NCBI GenBank assembly: GCA_963728165.1
Contig: CAVSIY010000001.1
Coordinates: 124,001 to 188,000, forward strand
DNA length: 64,000 bases
Origin: Hyphomicrobium_A sp963728165
Lineage (GTDB): Bacteria; Pseudomonadota; Alphaproteobacteria; Rhizobiales; Hyphomicrobiaceae
Direction of reading: 5' to 3'
Shown here: positions 1 through 8,998 of the stretch, piece after piece
Numbering within the stretch: the first letter of the stretch is position 1
How the letters are laid out: each line of letters opens with the position of its first letter
Made by a program: the position numbers and the translations under genes
Notes under the pieces: generated by a model
Database searches by the model: none
Told to the model about the DNA's origin: nothing
Seen by the model: only the letters and a program-made list of their open reading frames with translations

Positions 1-67
1 CAACCACGGCCTCGACGTAGTCCTGCAGCATGGCTATCGGAGGTCCATTCTGGCGCGCAAAAGGTGA
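1..67 (+). CDS. 3' end of an unidentified CDS cut by the left window edge
   Basis: The second forward frame is open from the edge to a TGA at 65-67 and encodes 21 residues ending in SILARKR. Third codon positions are mostly G or C, as in the real genes of this window, which supports genuine coding. Too little is present to assign a family. The following 110 bases up to the convergent lipoprotein gene hold nothing recognisable. Confidence 0.45.
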   Translation, partial: NHGLDVVLQHGYRRSILARKR

Positions 68-179
68 GGGCCCGGCGCCGACAATTGGCCCCACACGGCG
101 GGAGATTGCAAACGCTTAGGCCGCGCCGCCGTTCCCAGAGCTTCGAAACGCGGCGGCGGCACGAGCCGACGACACCAGA

Positions 180-617
180 CTACGACTTGTTGCACCGTCG
201 TTTCATCTCCACGGCCAGCTCGCGCGAGACCTCGCTGGCAAGGATCACGCCGCGCGACACCTGTGCCGGCGTCAGGCCGGCGCCTGCCGGCCCGCGCAAG
301 ACGCGGGGCGCCCTGTCGGCCTCGTTGCGCCCATAAGCGAGCTCCTCGCAGGAGAGCTCCTTCTTCTTGCTCTTCAAGGCGAAGAGGCGCACCCCCGACG
401 CATAGGCCGCGGGCGGCGCCGGCGCCTTGATCCAACCGCGATCATTGGCGTCGATGAGGTAGCGCAGCGTCCGCTGGCGGCGCTCGATGCAATCGGCCGA
501 ATCGTCGACGCAGGTCAGGCCGGCGCTGGAGGAGATGCCCACATCAGGTCCGCCACAGCCCGCGAGCGCAGCCATGAGCAAGAGCGGCGGCAGGCCCTGG
601 CATCGGTCGAAAAACAT
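180..617 (-). CDS. Predicted lipoprotein, unknown function (145 aa)
   Basis: Small exported protein of unknown role. The ATG at 615-617 is preceded by an AAGGGAG ribosome-binding site, so I use it instead of an upstream start. The N-terminus is a short hydrophobic signal with a lipobox (LAGC, Cys at about residue 18), followed by GG and no Asp at +2, which predicts lipid anchoring, probably in the outer membrane. The mature part has paired cysteines near the middle (CVDDSADC) and a Lys-rich stretch. No known domain recognised. It is divergent from the quinone oxidoreductase gene about 107 bases away. Confidence 0.7.
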   Translation of the reverse strand: MFFDRCQGLPPLLLMAALAGCGGPDVGISSSAGLTCVDDSADCIERRQRTLRYLIDANDRGWIKAPAPPAAYASGVRLFALKSKKKELSCEELAYGRNEADRAPRVLRGPAGAGLTPAQVSRGVILASEVSRELAVEMKRRCNKS

Positions 618-723
618 CGTCGCTCCCTTGTCGGTGCGCGGTGAGAGCCCGTAGAAGGCCAGCAAGGCGTCGTCAAGGCGAAACGAATGGGGCAACGCAA
701 GGGGCTTGAGGAAAGGAACGACC

Positions 724-1698
724 ATGGCACACGCAATCCGCATCCATGCCACCGGCGGGCCCGAGGTGTTGACCTGGGACGAGATCACCGTCGGCGATCC
801 GGGGCCCGGCGAGGTGCGCCTGCGCCAGGGCGCCATCGGGCTCAACTACATCGACACCTACCACCGCAGCGGCCTCTACAAGCTGGCGAGCCTGCCGGCC
901 GTGATCGGCATGGAGGGCGCCGGAACCGTGGAGGCGGTCGGCCCCGGCGTGAGCGATCTCAAGATCGGCGACCGGGTGGCCTATGCCGGCGTGCTGGGCG
1001 GCTATGCCGAGGTGCGGCTCATTGCGGCCGACCGCCTCGTCAAGCTGCCCGACGCCATCGACGATGTGAGCGCTGCCGCCATGATGCTGCAGGGGATGAC
1101 GGTGCGCTACCTGTTGCGCGAGACCTACCGCTGCACGCCGGAGACGGTCCTCCTCTTTCATGCGGCGGCGGGCGGCGTCGGGCTCATCGCCTGCCAGTGG
1201 GCGAAGGCGATCGGCGCCACCATCATCGGCACGGTCGGCAGCGATGAGAAGGCGCAGCTGGCGCTAGCGAACGGCTGCACGCATGTCATCAACTATCGCA
1301 CCGAGGATTACGTCGCGCGCGTCAAGGAGATCACGGGCGGGCAGGGCTGCGACGTCGTCTACGATGGTGTCGGCAAGGACACCTTTCCCTCCTCGCTCGA
1401 CTGCCTCAAACCGAAGGGCCTGTGGGTCAGCTTCGGCAATGCCTCCGGGCCGGTGCCGCCCTTCGACATCGCGATCCTGTCCGCCAAGGGGTCGCTGTTT
1501 GCGACGCGTCCCACGTTGATGACCTATACCGCGCGCCGCGAGGACCTCATCGCCAATGCGGCCGAGCTGTTCGACATGGTCGCCAAGGGGGCCGTGAGGA
1601 TCGCCGCGAGCCGCACCTATCCCCTGCGCGAGGCCGCCGCCGCGCATCGCGATCTGGAGGCGCGCAAGACGACGGGCTCGATCGTGCTCGTGCCTTGA
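724..1698 (+). CDS. qor: NADPH:quinone oxidoreductase, MDR superfamily
   Basis: Medium-chain reductase of the quinone oxidoreductase (Qor) type, expected to reduce quinones or electrophilic enones with NADPH in the cytoplasm. The protein is 324 aa, close to the 327 aa of the E. coli enzyme. The N-terminal GroES-like fold (residues 5-115) has the NYIDTYHRSGLY stretch typical of Qor and lacks the zinc-binding cysteines of alcohol dehydrogenases. The Rossmann motif AAAGGVG lies near residues 146-152, and GQGCDVVYDGVG is the family signature further on. The ATG at 724 follows AGGAAAGG at good spacing, so it is preferred to the TTG at 706. Monocistronic by layout. Confidence 0.9.
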   Translation: MAHAIRIHATGGPEVLTWDEITVGDPGPGEVRLRQGAIGLNYIDTYHRSGLYKLASLPAVIGMEGAGTVEAVGPGVSDLKIGDRVAYAGVLGGYAEVRLIAADRLVKLPDAIDDVSAAAMMLQGMTVRYLLRETYRCTPETVLLFHAAAGGVGLIACQWAKAIGATIIGTVGSDEKAQLALANGCTHVINYRTEDYVARVKEITGGQGCDVVYDGVGKDTFPSSLDCLKPKGLWVSFGNASGPVPPFDIAILSAKGSLFATRPTLMTYTARREDLIANAAELFDMVAKGAVRIAASRTYPLREAAAAHRDLEARKTTGSIVLVP

Positions 1699-2010
1699 AC
1701 GGGCCGGCCGGCGCATTTCGCTCTTATGGTTAGCCGGCGGTAACCATGAGGGTGAAGATCGGCTTGCCGCATGCGCTGAAGCGGGTCGATTGCGCCAGTT
1801 TGATGCAATTGCACCGACCGATCTTCATCTCCGCACGGTCTGCGGCGCCCGAGCGGCTCGCCGCGGTTTACCATATGTCATCGGCTTCGCTGACATCCTG
1901 CACGTCACGTCGCCGCTCGATCAGGAGCGGGAGGAACGGGGCGGCAGAGGGCACCACTGTCGAGACGCCTCTCACGCAATTTGGGGTGCACGAGTAGCGA
2001 GTAATGCGTC
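1699..2010. other. Intergenic stretch, no gene supported
   Basis: About 310 bases between qor and the Sel1-like gene. Open frames in both directions exist but lack a ribosome-binding site and have unlike codon use, so I do not call them. No terminator with a T-run, repeat or RNA gene was seen. The promoter of the Sel1-like gene probably lies in the 3' half. Confidence 0.6.
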
Positions 2011-2280
2011 ATGGCACGGCTTGATCTCACATCGCACGGCGTCCAGGAGGGCGGCGCCCACGGCGGGACGGCAGATGCGCTCTTCCAGCTCGGTCTCATC
2101 TACTGCGTCGGCCGCGACGTCGACCCCGACCTCGTCGAGGCTCACAAGTGGTTCAACCTCGCAGCGCTGCGCGGCAACGATGACGCCAAGCGCTACCGGC
2201 TCGATATCTCGCGCGAGATGACGAGGCCGCAAATCGCGCGCGCGCAAAGGCTCGCGCGCGAATGGATCGCGACCCAGTGA
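2011..2280 (+). CDS. Small Sel1-repeat protein (89 aa)
   Basis: Contains one and a half Sel1-like (SLR) helical repeats: ADALFQLGLIYCVG followed by DLVEAHKWFNLAALRGNDDA, the typical A-x2-LG-x2-Y and A-x-KWF-x2-AA pattern. Such proteins act as protein-interaction scaffolds. There is no signal peptide, so it is probably cytoplasmic. The C-terminus is a basic amphipathic helix (EMTRPQIARAQRLAREWI), a common ending of the short alphaproteobacterial SEL1-like proteins. Start at the ATG at 2011; the ribosome-binding site is weak. Partner unknown. Confidence 0.75.
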   Translation: MARLDLTSHGVQEGGAHGGTADALFQLGLIYCVGRDVDPDLVEAHKWFNLAALRGNDDAKRYRLDISREMTRPQIARAQRLAREWIATQ

Positions 2281-2307
2281 GCGCCAACCTCGCGAAAGTC
2301 GCGGCCC

Positions 2308-2883
2308 TCAGCAGTCGCTGAACAGCGAGGTCATGCACTTCCACGTTTTCGAGACGGCATTGCCGACCGCGCTGCCCGTCGACTTCGCCGTGTCGGTCAC
2401 GGCTTCGCCGGCTTTCTTGAGACCCTTTCCCGACGCCGCTACCGTCTGCTTGGCAAGCTCCTCGACCGTCTGCGGCGGCGCATTTGTCGGCGCCGCTGTT
2501 GGCGCCTCGGGGGGAGCGGGCTGGCCTGCTGCCAGCGCCGGGCTCTCAGTCTCAGGTGGGGTCGAGGATGGCGGGGTCTCGCCCAACGGCGGCAGCGCAG
2601 CCTCTGCCGCGCTGGTGAACATCACCGTTCTGGGCTCCCCCTTGCACGGCTCGCCCGTCGTGCGCCCCACGCTGCAGCTTTCGTGATTGCCGGACTTGGC
2701 AAGCTCGGTGATGCAGAGCAGTTGGCCGCGCGAGCTCCGGGCCGCAGCGCTGGCATTGCCCTCGATAATGCACCGGTATTTGGCGTCAGGGCCTGAGCAG
2801 GTGACGCAGTATTCCTGCGCGGACGCCGGGAGGACGAGCCCGCAAGCGGCGAGCAATAGTGCGGCGCTGATCCGAATGTGCAT
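2308..2883 (-). CDS. Exported Cys-containing hypothetical protein (191 aa)
   Basis: Periplasmic protein of unknown function. The ATG at 2881-2883 begins a clear signal peptide (MHIRISAALLLAACGLVLPASA) with cleavage expected after ASA. The mature N-terminus carries a dense cysteine set (YCVTCSG, YRCI, LLCI, SCS, PCKG) suggesting disulfides. A Pro/Ala-rich linker (roughly residues 95-140) leads to a C-terminal segment with repeated small residues and a terminal Cys. An upstream start at 3006 would bury the signal peptide and is rejected. Transcribed away from the tRNA-Ser gene. Confidence 0.65.
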   Translation of the reverse strand: MHIRISAALLLAACGLVLPASAQEYCVTCSGPDAKYRCIIEGNASAAARSSRGQLLCITELAKSGNHESCSVGRTTGEPCKGEPRTVMFTSAAEAALPPLGETPPSSTPPETESPALAAGQPAPPEAPTAAPTNAPPQTVEELAKQTVAASGKGLKKAGEAVTDTAKSTGSAVGNAVSKTWKCMTSLFSDC

Positions 2884-3045
2884 CCGCAGGTTCGTCTTTA
2901 GTTTTTGTAGCAATTTTTGGCCCAGCTCGGGGCAGGTGGGCACGATGCGGCTACCAGTCCGCGTCGTCAAGGGCCACCCCGCCGCTATGCTACCCGCGGC
3001 TTGCAATCCCCAAGGCCCGCATCTATTAGGGGGCTCCGCGCGGGA

Positions 3046-3139
3046 GGAGACGTGGCCGAGAGGCTGAAGGCGGCGGTTTGCTAAACCGTTATACGCTTTT
3101 AAAGGCGTATCGAGGGTTCGAATCCCTCCGTCTCCGCCA
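3046..3139 (+). tRNA. tRNA-Ser, anticodon GCU
   Basis: A class II tRNA. The acceptor stem pairs GGAGACG (3046-3052) with CGTCTCC (3129-3135), followed by the discriminator G at 3136 and an encoded CCA (3137-3139). The anticodon loop TTGCTAA places GCT at 3080-3082, which reads AGC and AGU serine codons. A long variable arm (TACGCTTTTAAAGGCGTA) follows, as expected for serine, and the T arm has GGGTTCGAATCCC. All expected parts are present. Confidence 0.97.
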
Positions 3140-3252
3140 TTTCAAAATGTCGCATGTTTAGCCTATTCTAACATCATCGAACCTATATTGCAGGGAGGTC
3201 TTGGGGCGATTGCCCCGATCCCAGATGCAGTAGTGCTGGCCCGATAGCCGGT

Positions 3253-4545
3253 ATGGTTGTGATGGAAACAGTTCTTACAGCGCTATTGTCGAGGCTCGTC
3301 AGCCGCGGTTCGCTTGCGGTCGTGACCTCGAGCGGGAAAGAGTTCGTGTTCGGGGATGGGACGGGCGAGGAGGTGCGCGTCCGTTTTGCCGACCCGGCAG
3401 CCGAGCGCTCCATTCTCGTCAACCCGGAGCTGCGCTTGGGCGAGCTGTTCATGGACGGCCGCGTCATCGTGGAGCGCGGCACGATCTACGATTTCCTCGC
3501 CGTGCTTCTGCGCGGCACGTCCTCGCTGCCACGGCCCCTGGCGCTGCGTGTCCTCGACTATATCCGCTTCCTGAAGCGGCGCTCGATCAGCGACAACAAG
3601 CCCTGGCGCTCGCGCCGCAACGTAGCGCACCACTACGACCTCGACCATCGCCTCTACCGGCTCTTCCTCGACCCGGACTTCCAGTACAGCTGTGCCTACT
3701 TCGAGCATCCCGGCCAAAGCCTCGAAGAGGCGCAGGTCGCCAAGAAACGGCTGATCACGGCGAAGCTCCTGGTCGAGCCCGACGCCCGCGTCCTCGACAT
3801 CGGCTCGGGCTGGGGCGGCCTCGGGCTCTACCTCAAGCAGATGGGCGGCGCCGCCGATGTCCTCGGGGTGACGCTCTCGACCGAGCAGCTGAGCGTGGCG
3901 CGGGCGCGGGCGCGCGAGCAGGGGGTGGAGAACTCCGTGCGCTTTGCCCTGCAGGACTACCGCGACGTCGAAGGCGCGTTCGATCGCATCGTCTCGGTGG
4001 GCATGTTTGAGCACGTCGGCCCGCGCTACTACGGCGCCTACTTCCGCAAGTGCCGGCAGCTGCTGAAGCCCGACGGTGTCATGGTGATGCACACCATCGG
4101 CCTCCTCGACGGTCCCTGGTATCCCAATCCCTGGCTCGACAAATACATCTTCCCCGGCGGCCAGCTGCCGGCCTTGTCCGAGATCATCCCGGCGGTCGAG
4201 CGTGCCGACCTCGTCGTCACCGACGTGGAATGCCTGCGGCTGCATTATGCCGAGACGCTGGCCGAATGGCGCCGGCGCTTCATGGCGAACCGGGACGAGG
4301 CGCTGGAGCTCTATGACGAACGCTTCTGCCGCATGTGGGAATTCTATCTCGCCGCGTCCGAGGCGGCATTCCGCTTCCAGAACGTCGCCGTGTTCCAGGT
4401 CCAGTGCGCACGCCGCCAGGAGGCGGTGCCGCTGACACGCGACTACATTTTCGAGCGTATGCATGATCTGAGGATGCGCGAGGCCGAAAGCCTCGAGGGC
4501 GACGCGACCATCGAGTCGCTGCCGCGGCGAAAGCTGCGCCAATAG
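3253..4545 (+). CDS. cfa: Cyclopropane-fatty-acyl-phospholipid synthase
   Basis: Transfers a methylene group from S-adenosylmethionine to unsaturated acyl chains of membrane phospholipids, making cyclopropane fatty acids at the cytoplasmic face of the membrane. The 430-aa length fits the family. The SAM-binding motif I (LDIGSGWGG) is near residues 181-190, preceded by HHYDLDHRLYRLFLDPDFQYSCAYF, the substrate-side signature of the family. The later VSVGMFEHVG and MVMHTIG segments are also typical. A second ATG lies three codons in (3262); neither start has a strong ribosome-binding site. Stands alone after the tRNA. Confidence 0.93.
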   Translation: MVVMETVLTALLSRLVSRGSLAVVTSSGKEFVFGDGTGEEVRVRFADPAAERSILVNPELRLGELFMDGRVIVERGTIYDFLAVLLRGTSSLPRPLALRVLDYIRFLKRRSISDNKPWRSRRNVAHHYDLDHRLYRLFLDPDFQYSCAYFEHPGQSLEEAQVAKKRLITAKLLVEPDARVLDIGSGWGGLGLYLKQMGGAADVLGVTLSTEQLSVARARAREQGVENSVRFALQDYRDVEGAFDRIVSVGMFEHVGPRYYGAYFRKCRQLLKPDGVMVMHTIGLLDGPWYPNPWLDKYIFPGGQLPALSEIIPAVERADLVVTDVECLRLHYAETLAEWRRRFMANRDEALELYDERFCRMWEFYLAASEAAFRFQNVAVFQVQCARRQEAVPLTRDYIFERMHDLRMREAESLEGDATIESLPRRKLRQ

Positions 4546-4754
4546 CCGCTGCCGGCGCAAGGCGCGCGCGACGGCGCCCGCTGCCCCTCACTTGGAAAGC
4601 GGCAAGCGTTTCTCTATAGTGATGCGCCCAGGCGGGTGGCTTGGGGTCAATCAATCACTGACGCCCGAGCGGATGCCGTTTGGCCGGCGCGAGTGGGTCT
4701 GCACGTTCGTGGGTCGCGCTGCGTGACTGCGCCGGAGGTGGGGGCACGGTTCGC

Positions 4755-5765
4755 ATGACATGCCATCCGACACGGTGGTTGTGGGGGCTCATTCCGATCG
4801 TGATGTTGAGCTGGATCGCCGTCCACGTGGAGGCGGACCGCATCGAGCGCGACCTCGAGCAGCGCGCCAGCCGCGCGCTGCTGGCGGCAGGGCACGATTG
4901 GGCCTCGGTCGTCTTCTCCGGCCGCGATGGCGTGCTGGTGGGGACGCCGCCGCGAGCCGACGATCCGCAGAAGGCGCTGGCGCTGGTGCGCGCCGTCTGG
5001 GGCGTGCGCTCGGTCGAGGGCCGCACGCGGCAGCCAGAGGCGGCGAGATTTAGCCACCAGGACAACGGCGCTTCCGCAGAGCACGGACCGCCGCGCAGGG
5101 AGACTTCGCGCACAGACAGGGCAGACAGGGCGCCCCTGCCGCCGCTTGCCGCCACCATCGCCCTCTCAGAGATCCGAGACGCCACCCTCGCCGACGTGCG
5201 CCCCATCGCGCCGGCGCCGGCGCGGCCGGCCGCGCTCGTCGAGCCGCGCCCGGATGCCGTGCGTGCCTGGGAAGAGGACGTCGTGAAGGAATCTGAGGCC
5301 AGCGCTGATGCGCAAAAGACACAAGGCGTCCAACAACGCGCTGCGCTCGAGACCGCGACCCTGGCAGCGGCCGGCGTCGAGGCGGCAAACGAATGCAGGT
5401 CAGCCGTTGCCGCGCTCGGCACGAGCGAGCCGGTGGGCTTTGCGCTGGGCGAATTCGCGCTCGACGCCCGCAGCCGGTCTGTGCTCGATCGCCTCGCCGG
5501 GCTCGCGCGCGGCTGCCCGGGCTTGGGTCTCACGGTGGTCGGCCACGCCGACGCGCGCGGGCCGGCACGGCGAAATTTGGCCCTGTCACAGCGCCGCGCC
5601 CATGCCGTCGTCACCTATTTGATCGATAAGGGCATTGACGCCGGGCGCCTCAAGGCCGTTGGCTACGGCGAGAGGCGCCCCGTAGCGCCCAACGACACGG
5701 CGCAGAACCGGGCCAAGAACCGTCGCATCGAGTTGGAAATCACGGGGGTGAGCCCAAGTCCGTAG
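4755..5765 (+). CDS. OmpA-family protein with N-terminal membrane anchor and BON-like region
   Basis: Likely a peptidoglycan-binding envelope protein. From the ATG at 4755 (336 aa) the N-terminus has one hydrophobic segment (LWGLIPIVMLSWIAV) followed by a charged region with BON-like features (DGVLVGTPP, ALVRAVWGVRSVEG, about residues 40-95), a low-complexity middle, and a C-terminal OmpA domain (about 230-335). The latter has VVGHADARG and the NRRIEL ending, with the conserved Asp and Arg that contact diaminopimelate in OmpA domains. The layout resembles mycobacterial ArfA. The longer frame from 4680 uses a non-ATG start and is less likely. The next two genes are also membrane-anchored and follow closely. 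Confidence 0.8.
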   Translation: MTCHPTRWLWGLIPIVMLSWIAVHVEADRIERDLEQRASRALLAAGHDWASVVFSGRDGVLVGTPPRADDPQKALALVRAVWGVRSVEGRTRQPEAARFSHQDNGASAEHGPPRRETSRTDRADRAPLPPLAATIALSEIRDATLADVRPIAPAPARPAALVEPRPDAVRAWEEDVVKESEASADAQKTQGVQQRAALETATLAAAGVEAANECRSAVAALGTSEPVGFALGEFALDARSRSVLDRLAGLARGCPGLGLTVVGHADARGPARRNLALSQRRAHAVVTYLIDKGIDAGRLKAVGYGERRPVAPNDTAQNRAKNRRIELEITGVSPSP

Positions 5766-5797
5766 GTCTTCCCCGCCGACAAGACAAGGAGCCGGCA

Positions 5798-5896
5798 ATG
5801 GACTACCTGATCGCTCATCTGGCTTGGTACACGCTCGCGGCGTTCGCCGCCGGCTTCGTGGTGGCGTGGATCGCCTGCGCCAGGGTCGAGAGCTGA
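5798..5896 (+). CDS. 32-aa single-pass membrane microprotein
   Basis: A small ORF with a strong AAGGAG ribosome-binding site seven bases before its ATG. It encodes MDYLIAHLAWYT, then a hydrophobic helix (LAAFAAGFVVAWIACA) and a short RVES tail. It lies 32 bases after the OmpA-like gene and 46 bases before the membrane-anchored HhH protein, so it is probably part of one operon. Its length, helix and position suggest a membrane-complex accessory subunit. No homologue recognised; function is inference only. Confidence 0.65.
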   Translation: MDYLIAHLAWYTLAAFAAGFVVAWIACARVES

Positions 5897-5942
5897 GAGG
5901 CTGAGGTTGCGCCGTGGCGCGCGCGTTGGGGGAGTTTGACGC

Positions 5943-7292
5943 ATGACGGAGCTGCTTTGGCAGACGATCCTGCTGCTGGCGGGGGCATTCTTTTTCGGGG
6001 CCGTTCTGGCCTGCGGCCTCAAGCGCCGCTTCTACTATGGTCCGCCGGTGCGCGCGGGAGCTCCCACCGGGTCGGTGACGCCCGCAGGCATGGCTCCGGC
6101 CGCGAACGCGTCGCAGCCGAAGATCGAGGTGGCCTCGCGCCCCGCGCCCGAAGGTGCGCGGTTCGAGCGGGCCTTGAGCGGGCAGCCGAGCGCGCCAGTA
6201 GCTGCCGCGCCGGCGGCCGCGGCCCCGTCCCAGCTCGTGGTGCCGCCGACGACCGTTAGGGTCGAGCCGGTCAAGGAGCCGCCGCCGTCGGCGCCCCGGC
6301 CGGCTGCTGCTCCGGCGCCGGCACCGCAAGCGGCAGCACCTGCGCCGGCGGCCGCGCCGCCGCCGGCCGCCGCGCCCCAGCCGGAATTGGCAGGCATCCC
6401 GCGCGTCTCCGTCTCAACGGGCTCGGGCGCTCCGATGAAAGTCGAGGAAGGCGGGATCGGCCCCAGCGACGACTTAACGCGCATCGACGGCGTCGATTCC
6501 AGCATGGAGCGGCGCCTCAGGGAGCAAGGCATCCGGCGTCTGCAGGATCTCGCAGGGCTGACATCTGCGGACGTCAAAGGCTTGGGCGAGAGCTTGCACC
6601 TGGGGGGTCGTATCGAGCGTGAGGGCTGGGTTACCCAGGCGCAGATCCTCGCCGCCGGAGGGGAGACCTATTATTCGCGCCGCGTCGACCGCGGGATCAC
6701 CGTCCCCGATGGGGTCGATCCTGCTGCGGCTTTTGCGCCAGAGAAAGCGCCGGCACCCGCTCCGGCACCGACGCCCCCGGCTGCAGCGCCCGCGCAACCG
6801 GCACCCGCTCCGGCCCCGGAACCAGTGGCTGCCGCGCCTGCGCAGCCGGCACCAGCAGCCCCTGCGCCGACACCGGCAGCTGCGCCCGTGTCTGTCCCCG
6901 CTCCAACGCCGCCAGCGGCAGCCGCACCAGCGCCGGCGCCCGCCGCCGCAGCCCCGATCGAGCCGCGGCCCGCATCCGACATGGCGCACTTGCGCTCCGT
7001 GCGCTCGGAAGCCTTGCTCGGCGAGGAGGCGGCGCGAGGCTTGTCGGGGCGCCCCGCGGGCGATGTCGAGGACCTGAAGCGTATCCGCGGCATCGGCGTG
7101 CTGATCGAGAAAAAGCTCAACTCGCTGGGCATTACCCGCTACGAGCAAATCGCCAACTGGACCGGCGCCGACATCGAGCGCATCAGCCGGCTGCTCGACT
7201 TCCAGGGCCGCATCGAGCGCGAGAACTGGGTCACGCAGGCTCGTATCCTTGCGACCGGGGGACAGACGGAGTTTTCGCGCCGCGGCGGGTGA
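5943..7292 (+). CDS. Membrane-anchored protein with two FEN1-like helix-hairpin-helix modules
   Basis: The 449-aa protein begins with one transmembrane helix (LLWQTILLLAGAFFFGAVLA), so the rest probably faces the cytoplasm. Two similar modules follow, at about residues 172-250 and 378-449. Each starts with DLxRIxGV/I, contains a helix-hairpin-helix pair and ends with GRIERExWVTQAxIL, then GG and T, then SRR. This is the predicted flap-endonuclease-like domain (COG3743 type), usually found beside NADH dehydrogenase or membrane genes and without catalytic acids. Long Pro/Ala-rich linkers precede each module. Function unknown; DNA or protein binding near the membrane is possible. The internal duplication is evident. 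Confidence 0.8.
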   Translation: MTELLWQTILLLAGAFFFGAVLACGLKRRFYYGPPVRAGAPTGSVTPAGMAPAANASQPKIEVASRPAPEGARFERALSGQPSAPVAAAPAAAAPSQLVVPPTTVRVEPVKEPPPSAPRPAAAPAPAPQAAAPAPAAAPPPAAAPQPELAGIPRVSVSTGSGAPMKVEEGGIGPSDDLTRIDGVDSSMERRLREQGIRRLQDLAGLTSADVKGLGESLHLGGRIEREGWVTQAQILAAGGETYYSRRVDRGITVPDGVDPAAAFAPEKAPAPAPAPTPPAAAPAQPAPAPAPEPVAAAPAQPAPAAPAPTPAAAPVSVPAPTPPAAAAPAPAPAAAAPIEPRPASDMAHLRSVRSEALLGEEAARGLSGRPAGDVEDLKRIRGIGVLIEKKLNSLGITRYEQIANWTGADIERISRLLDFQGRIERENWVTQARILATGGQTEFSRRGG

Positions 7293-7396
7293 GCAAGGGC
7301 CTCATCGCGCGGCCCGCCCGCGCCATTGACGCTCGGGCAACGTCTTGGGAAGCATAGTTTTCTTCTCTAGAGCCGCAGCGAGCGAGCCCCTATCCT

Positions 7397-8989
7397 ATGT
7401 CGAGCCCTGCCGCGCAGCCAGCAGACGACGAGGAGCGCGCGGTGGTTGCGTTGATGCGCACGCCTGCCACGTACGGTGCGTCCGTAGGGCACGTCGACGT
7501 CATCGAGACCCACATCGCGCGCGTATTCCTCGCGGGAGAGGAAGCCTACAAGGTCAGGAAGCGCGTGCACCTGCGCTTCGTCGATTTCTCGACGCTTCTT
7601 GCGCGCCACTCCGCCGCCGTTCGCGAGATGGAGCTCAACCGGCCGCACGCGCCCCACATCTATCTCGGCCTCGTGCCCATCGTGCGCACGCCTGAAGGGC
7701 ACCTGCAGCTCGGCGGCACAGGGGTGCCGATCGAATGGGCGGTGCACATGCGCCGCTTTCCGCAGGAGGCCGTGCTCAGTCATCGGGAGGAGCAAGGCCC
7801 GCTCACCGAGGAGCTGGCCAAGTCTCTGGCCGATATGATCGCGCGCTATCACCAGGACAGCCCCATTCGCGACGCTTGCGACGGCGCGCGTATCCTCGCG
7901 CCCGTCATTCAGCAATTGTCGAGTGCGCTCTCCTACGGCCATGCCGATGTGGCGGAGAACCTCGTCTCCACCTTCGAGCGCGTCTCGCAATTGCTCACCG
8001 AGCGTGGCAATGCCGGCTGCGTGCGCCGCTGCCACGGCGACCTCCACCTCGGCAACATCGTCCTCATCGACGACGTTCCCGTTCCCTTCGATGCGCTCGA
8101 GTTCAGCGAGGAGCTGGCCACCACCGACGTCTTGTACGATCTCGCCTTCCTGCTCATGGACCTCGACGCGCGCAGCGACCGGCAGGCGGCAAACACCGTT
8201 CTCAACGCCTACGTTGCCTTCGAGCCTGTCGGCGGCGAGCTTGAGGGGCTTGCCTGCTTGCCATTGTTCCTCGCCTGCCGTGCCGCAGTGCGAGCCGTCG
8301 TGGCTATGGCGCGCACCGAGCAACTCGCCGCCGAGGAGCAGACCGAGCTGCGCGCAGAAATTCGCCGCAATGCGGCGCTGGCTCGCGCCTACCTCGCTCC
8401 TGCGCCGCCGCTGCTCATCGCCGTGGGCGGGCTCTCCGGCACCGGCAAGTCGACGCTCGCTGCCCGGCTCGCGCCCCTCATCGGCGCGGCGCCGGGCGCT
8501 CTGAACCTGCGCAGTGACGTGGAGCGCAAGCGCCTTTTCGGCGTGCCCGAGACGCAGCGTCTGGAGCGTCAGCACTATCGCATCGGCACGGCACAGCGCG
8601 TCTATTCCATCCTGGAGGACAGGGCGCAGCGTACCCTGGCGGCGGGGCAGGCCGTGATCGTCGATGCGGTATTCGCCCAATCCGACGAGCGCGCAGCGAT
8701 CGAGGCGATCGCGCGCGAAGCCGGCTGCGCCTTCGTTGGGCTGTGGCTGACGGCGCCCGCCGAGCTGCTGATCGAGCGCGTCGAGCGGCGGCGCGGGGAC
8801 GCCTCCGATGCCGACCGCCGCGTCGTGAAGGAGCAGCTGCGCTACGATCTGGGCGACATCGACTGGACCTCGGTCGACGCTGCTGGGTCGCCATCGCAAA
8901 CGCTCACCGCGGCCGAGGACACGCTGCGCGCCGCCGGCATCGGCCTGGCGTCACGCGCACCGTCGCGTGAAACCGAAAGCGGACGCTGA
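7397..8989 (+). CDS. Bifunctional aminoglycoside-phosphotransferase-like / P-loop kinase protein
   Basis: A 530-aa fusion of two kinase-like halves, a common architecture of unknown physiological substrate (COG2187 plus COG0645). The N-terminal half has the APH-type catalytic loop HGDLHLGN near residue 213 and the following FDALEF with the metal-binding Asp. The C-terminal half has a Walker A motif GGLSGTGKST near residues 346-355 and an RSD motif shortly after (NLRSDVERKRL), as in gluconate kinase-like enzymes. No signal peptide; cytoplasmic. It ends in a 15-bp palindrome (8987-9001) that contains its stop and the stop of the convergent glycosyltransferase. Real antibiotic resistance should not be inferred. 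Confidence 0.85.
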   Translation: MSSPAAQPADDEERAVVALMRTPATYGASVGHVDVIETHIARVFLAGEEAYKVRKRVHLRFVDFSTLLARHSAAVREMELNRPHAPHIYLGLVPIVRTPEGHLQLGGTGVPIEWAVHMRRFPQEAVLSHREEQGPLTEELAKSLADMIARYHQDSPIRDACDGARILAPVIQQLSSALSYGHADVAENLVSTFERVSQLLTERGNAGCVRRCHGDLHLGNIVLIDDVPVPFDALEFSEELATTDVLYDLAFLLMDLDARSDRQAANTVLNAYVAFEPVGGELEGLACLPLFLACRAAVRAVVAMARTEQLAAEEQTELRAEIRRNAALARAYLAPAPPLLIAVGGLSGTGKSTLAARLAPLIGAAPGALNLRSDVERKRLFGVPETQRLERQHYRIGTAQRVYSILEDRAQRTLAAGQAVIVDAVFAQSDERAAIEAIAREAGCAFVGLWLTAPAELLIERVERRRGDASDADRRVVKEQLRYDLGDIDWTSVDAAGSPSQTLTAAEDTLRAAGIGLASRAPSRETESGR

Positions 8990-8998
8990 CGCGACGCG

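Noticed and set aside
7367..8899. 510-codon minus-strand frame across the phosphotransferase/kinase gene
   Set aside because: Shadow; the plus-strand frame has both kinase motifs.
7397..8989. Aminoglycoside resistance gene
   Set aside because: The APH-like half is fused to a P-loop kinase in a widespread housekeeping architecture, so resistance cannot be claimed.
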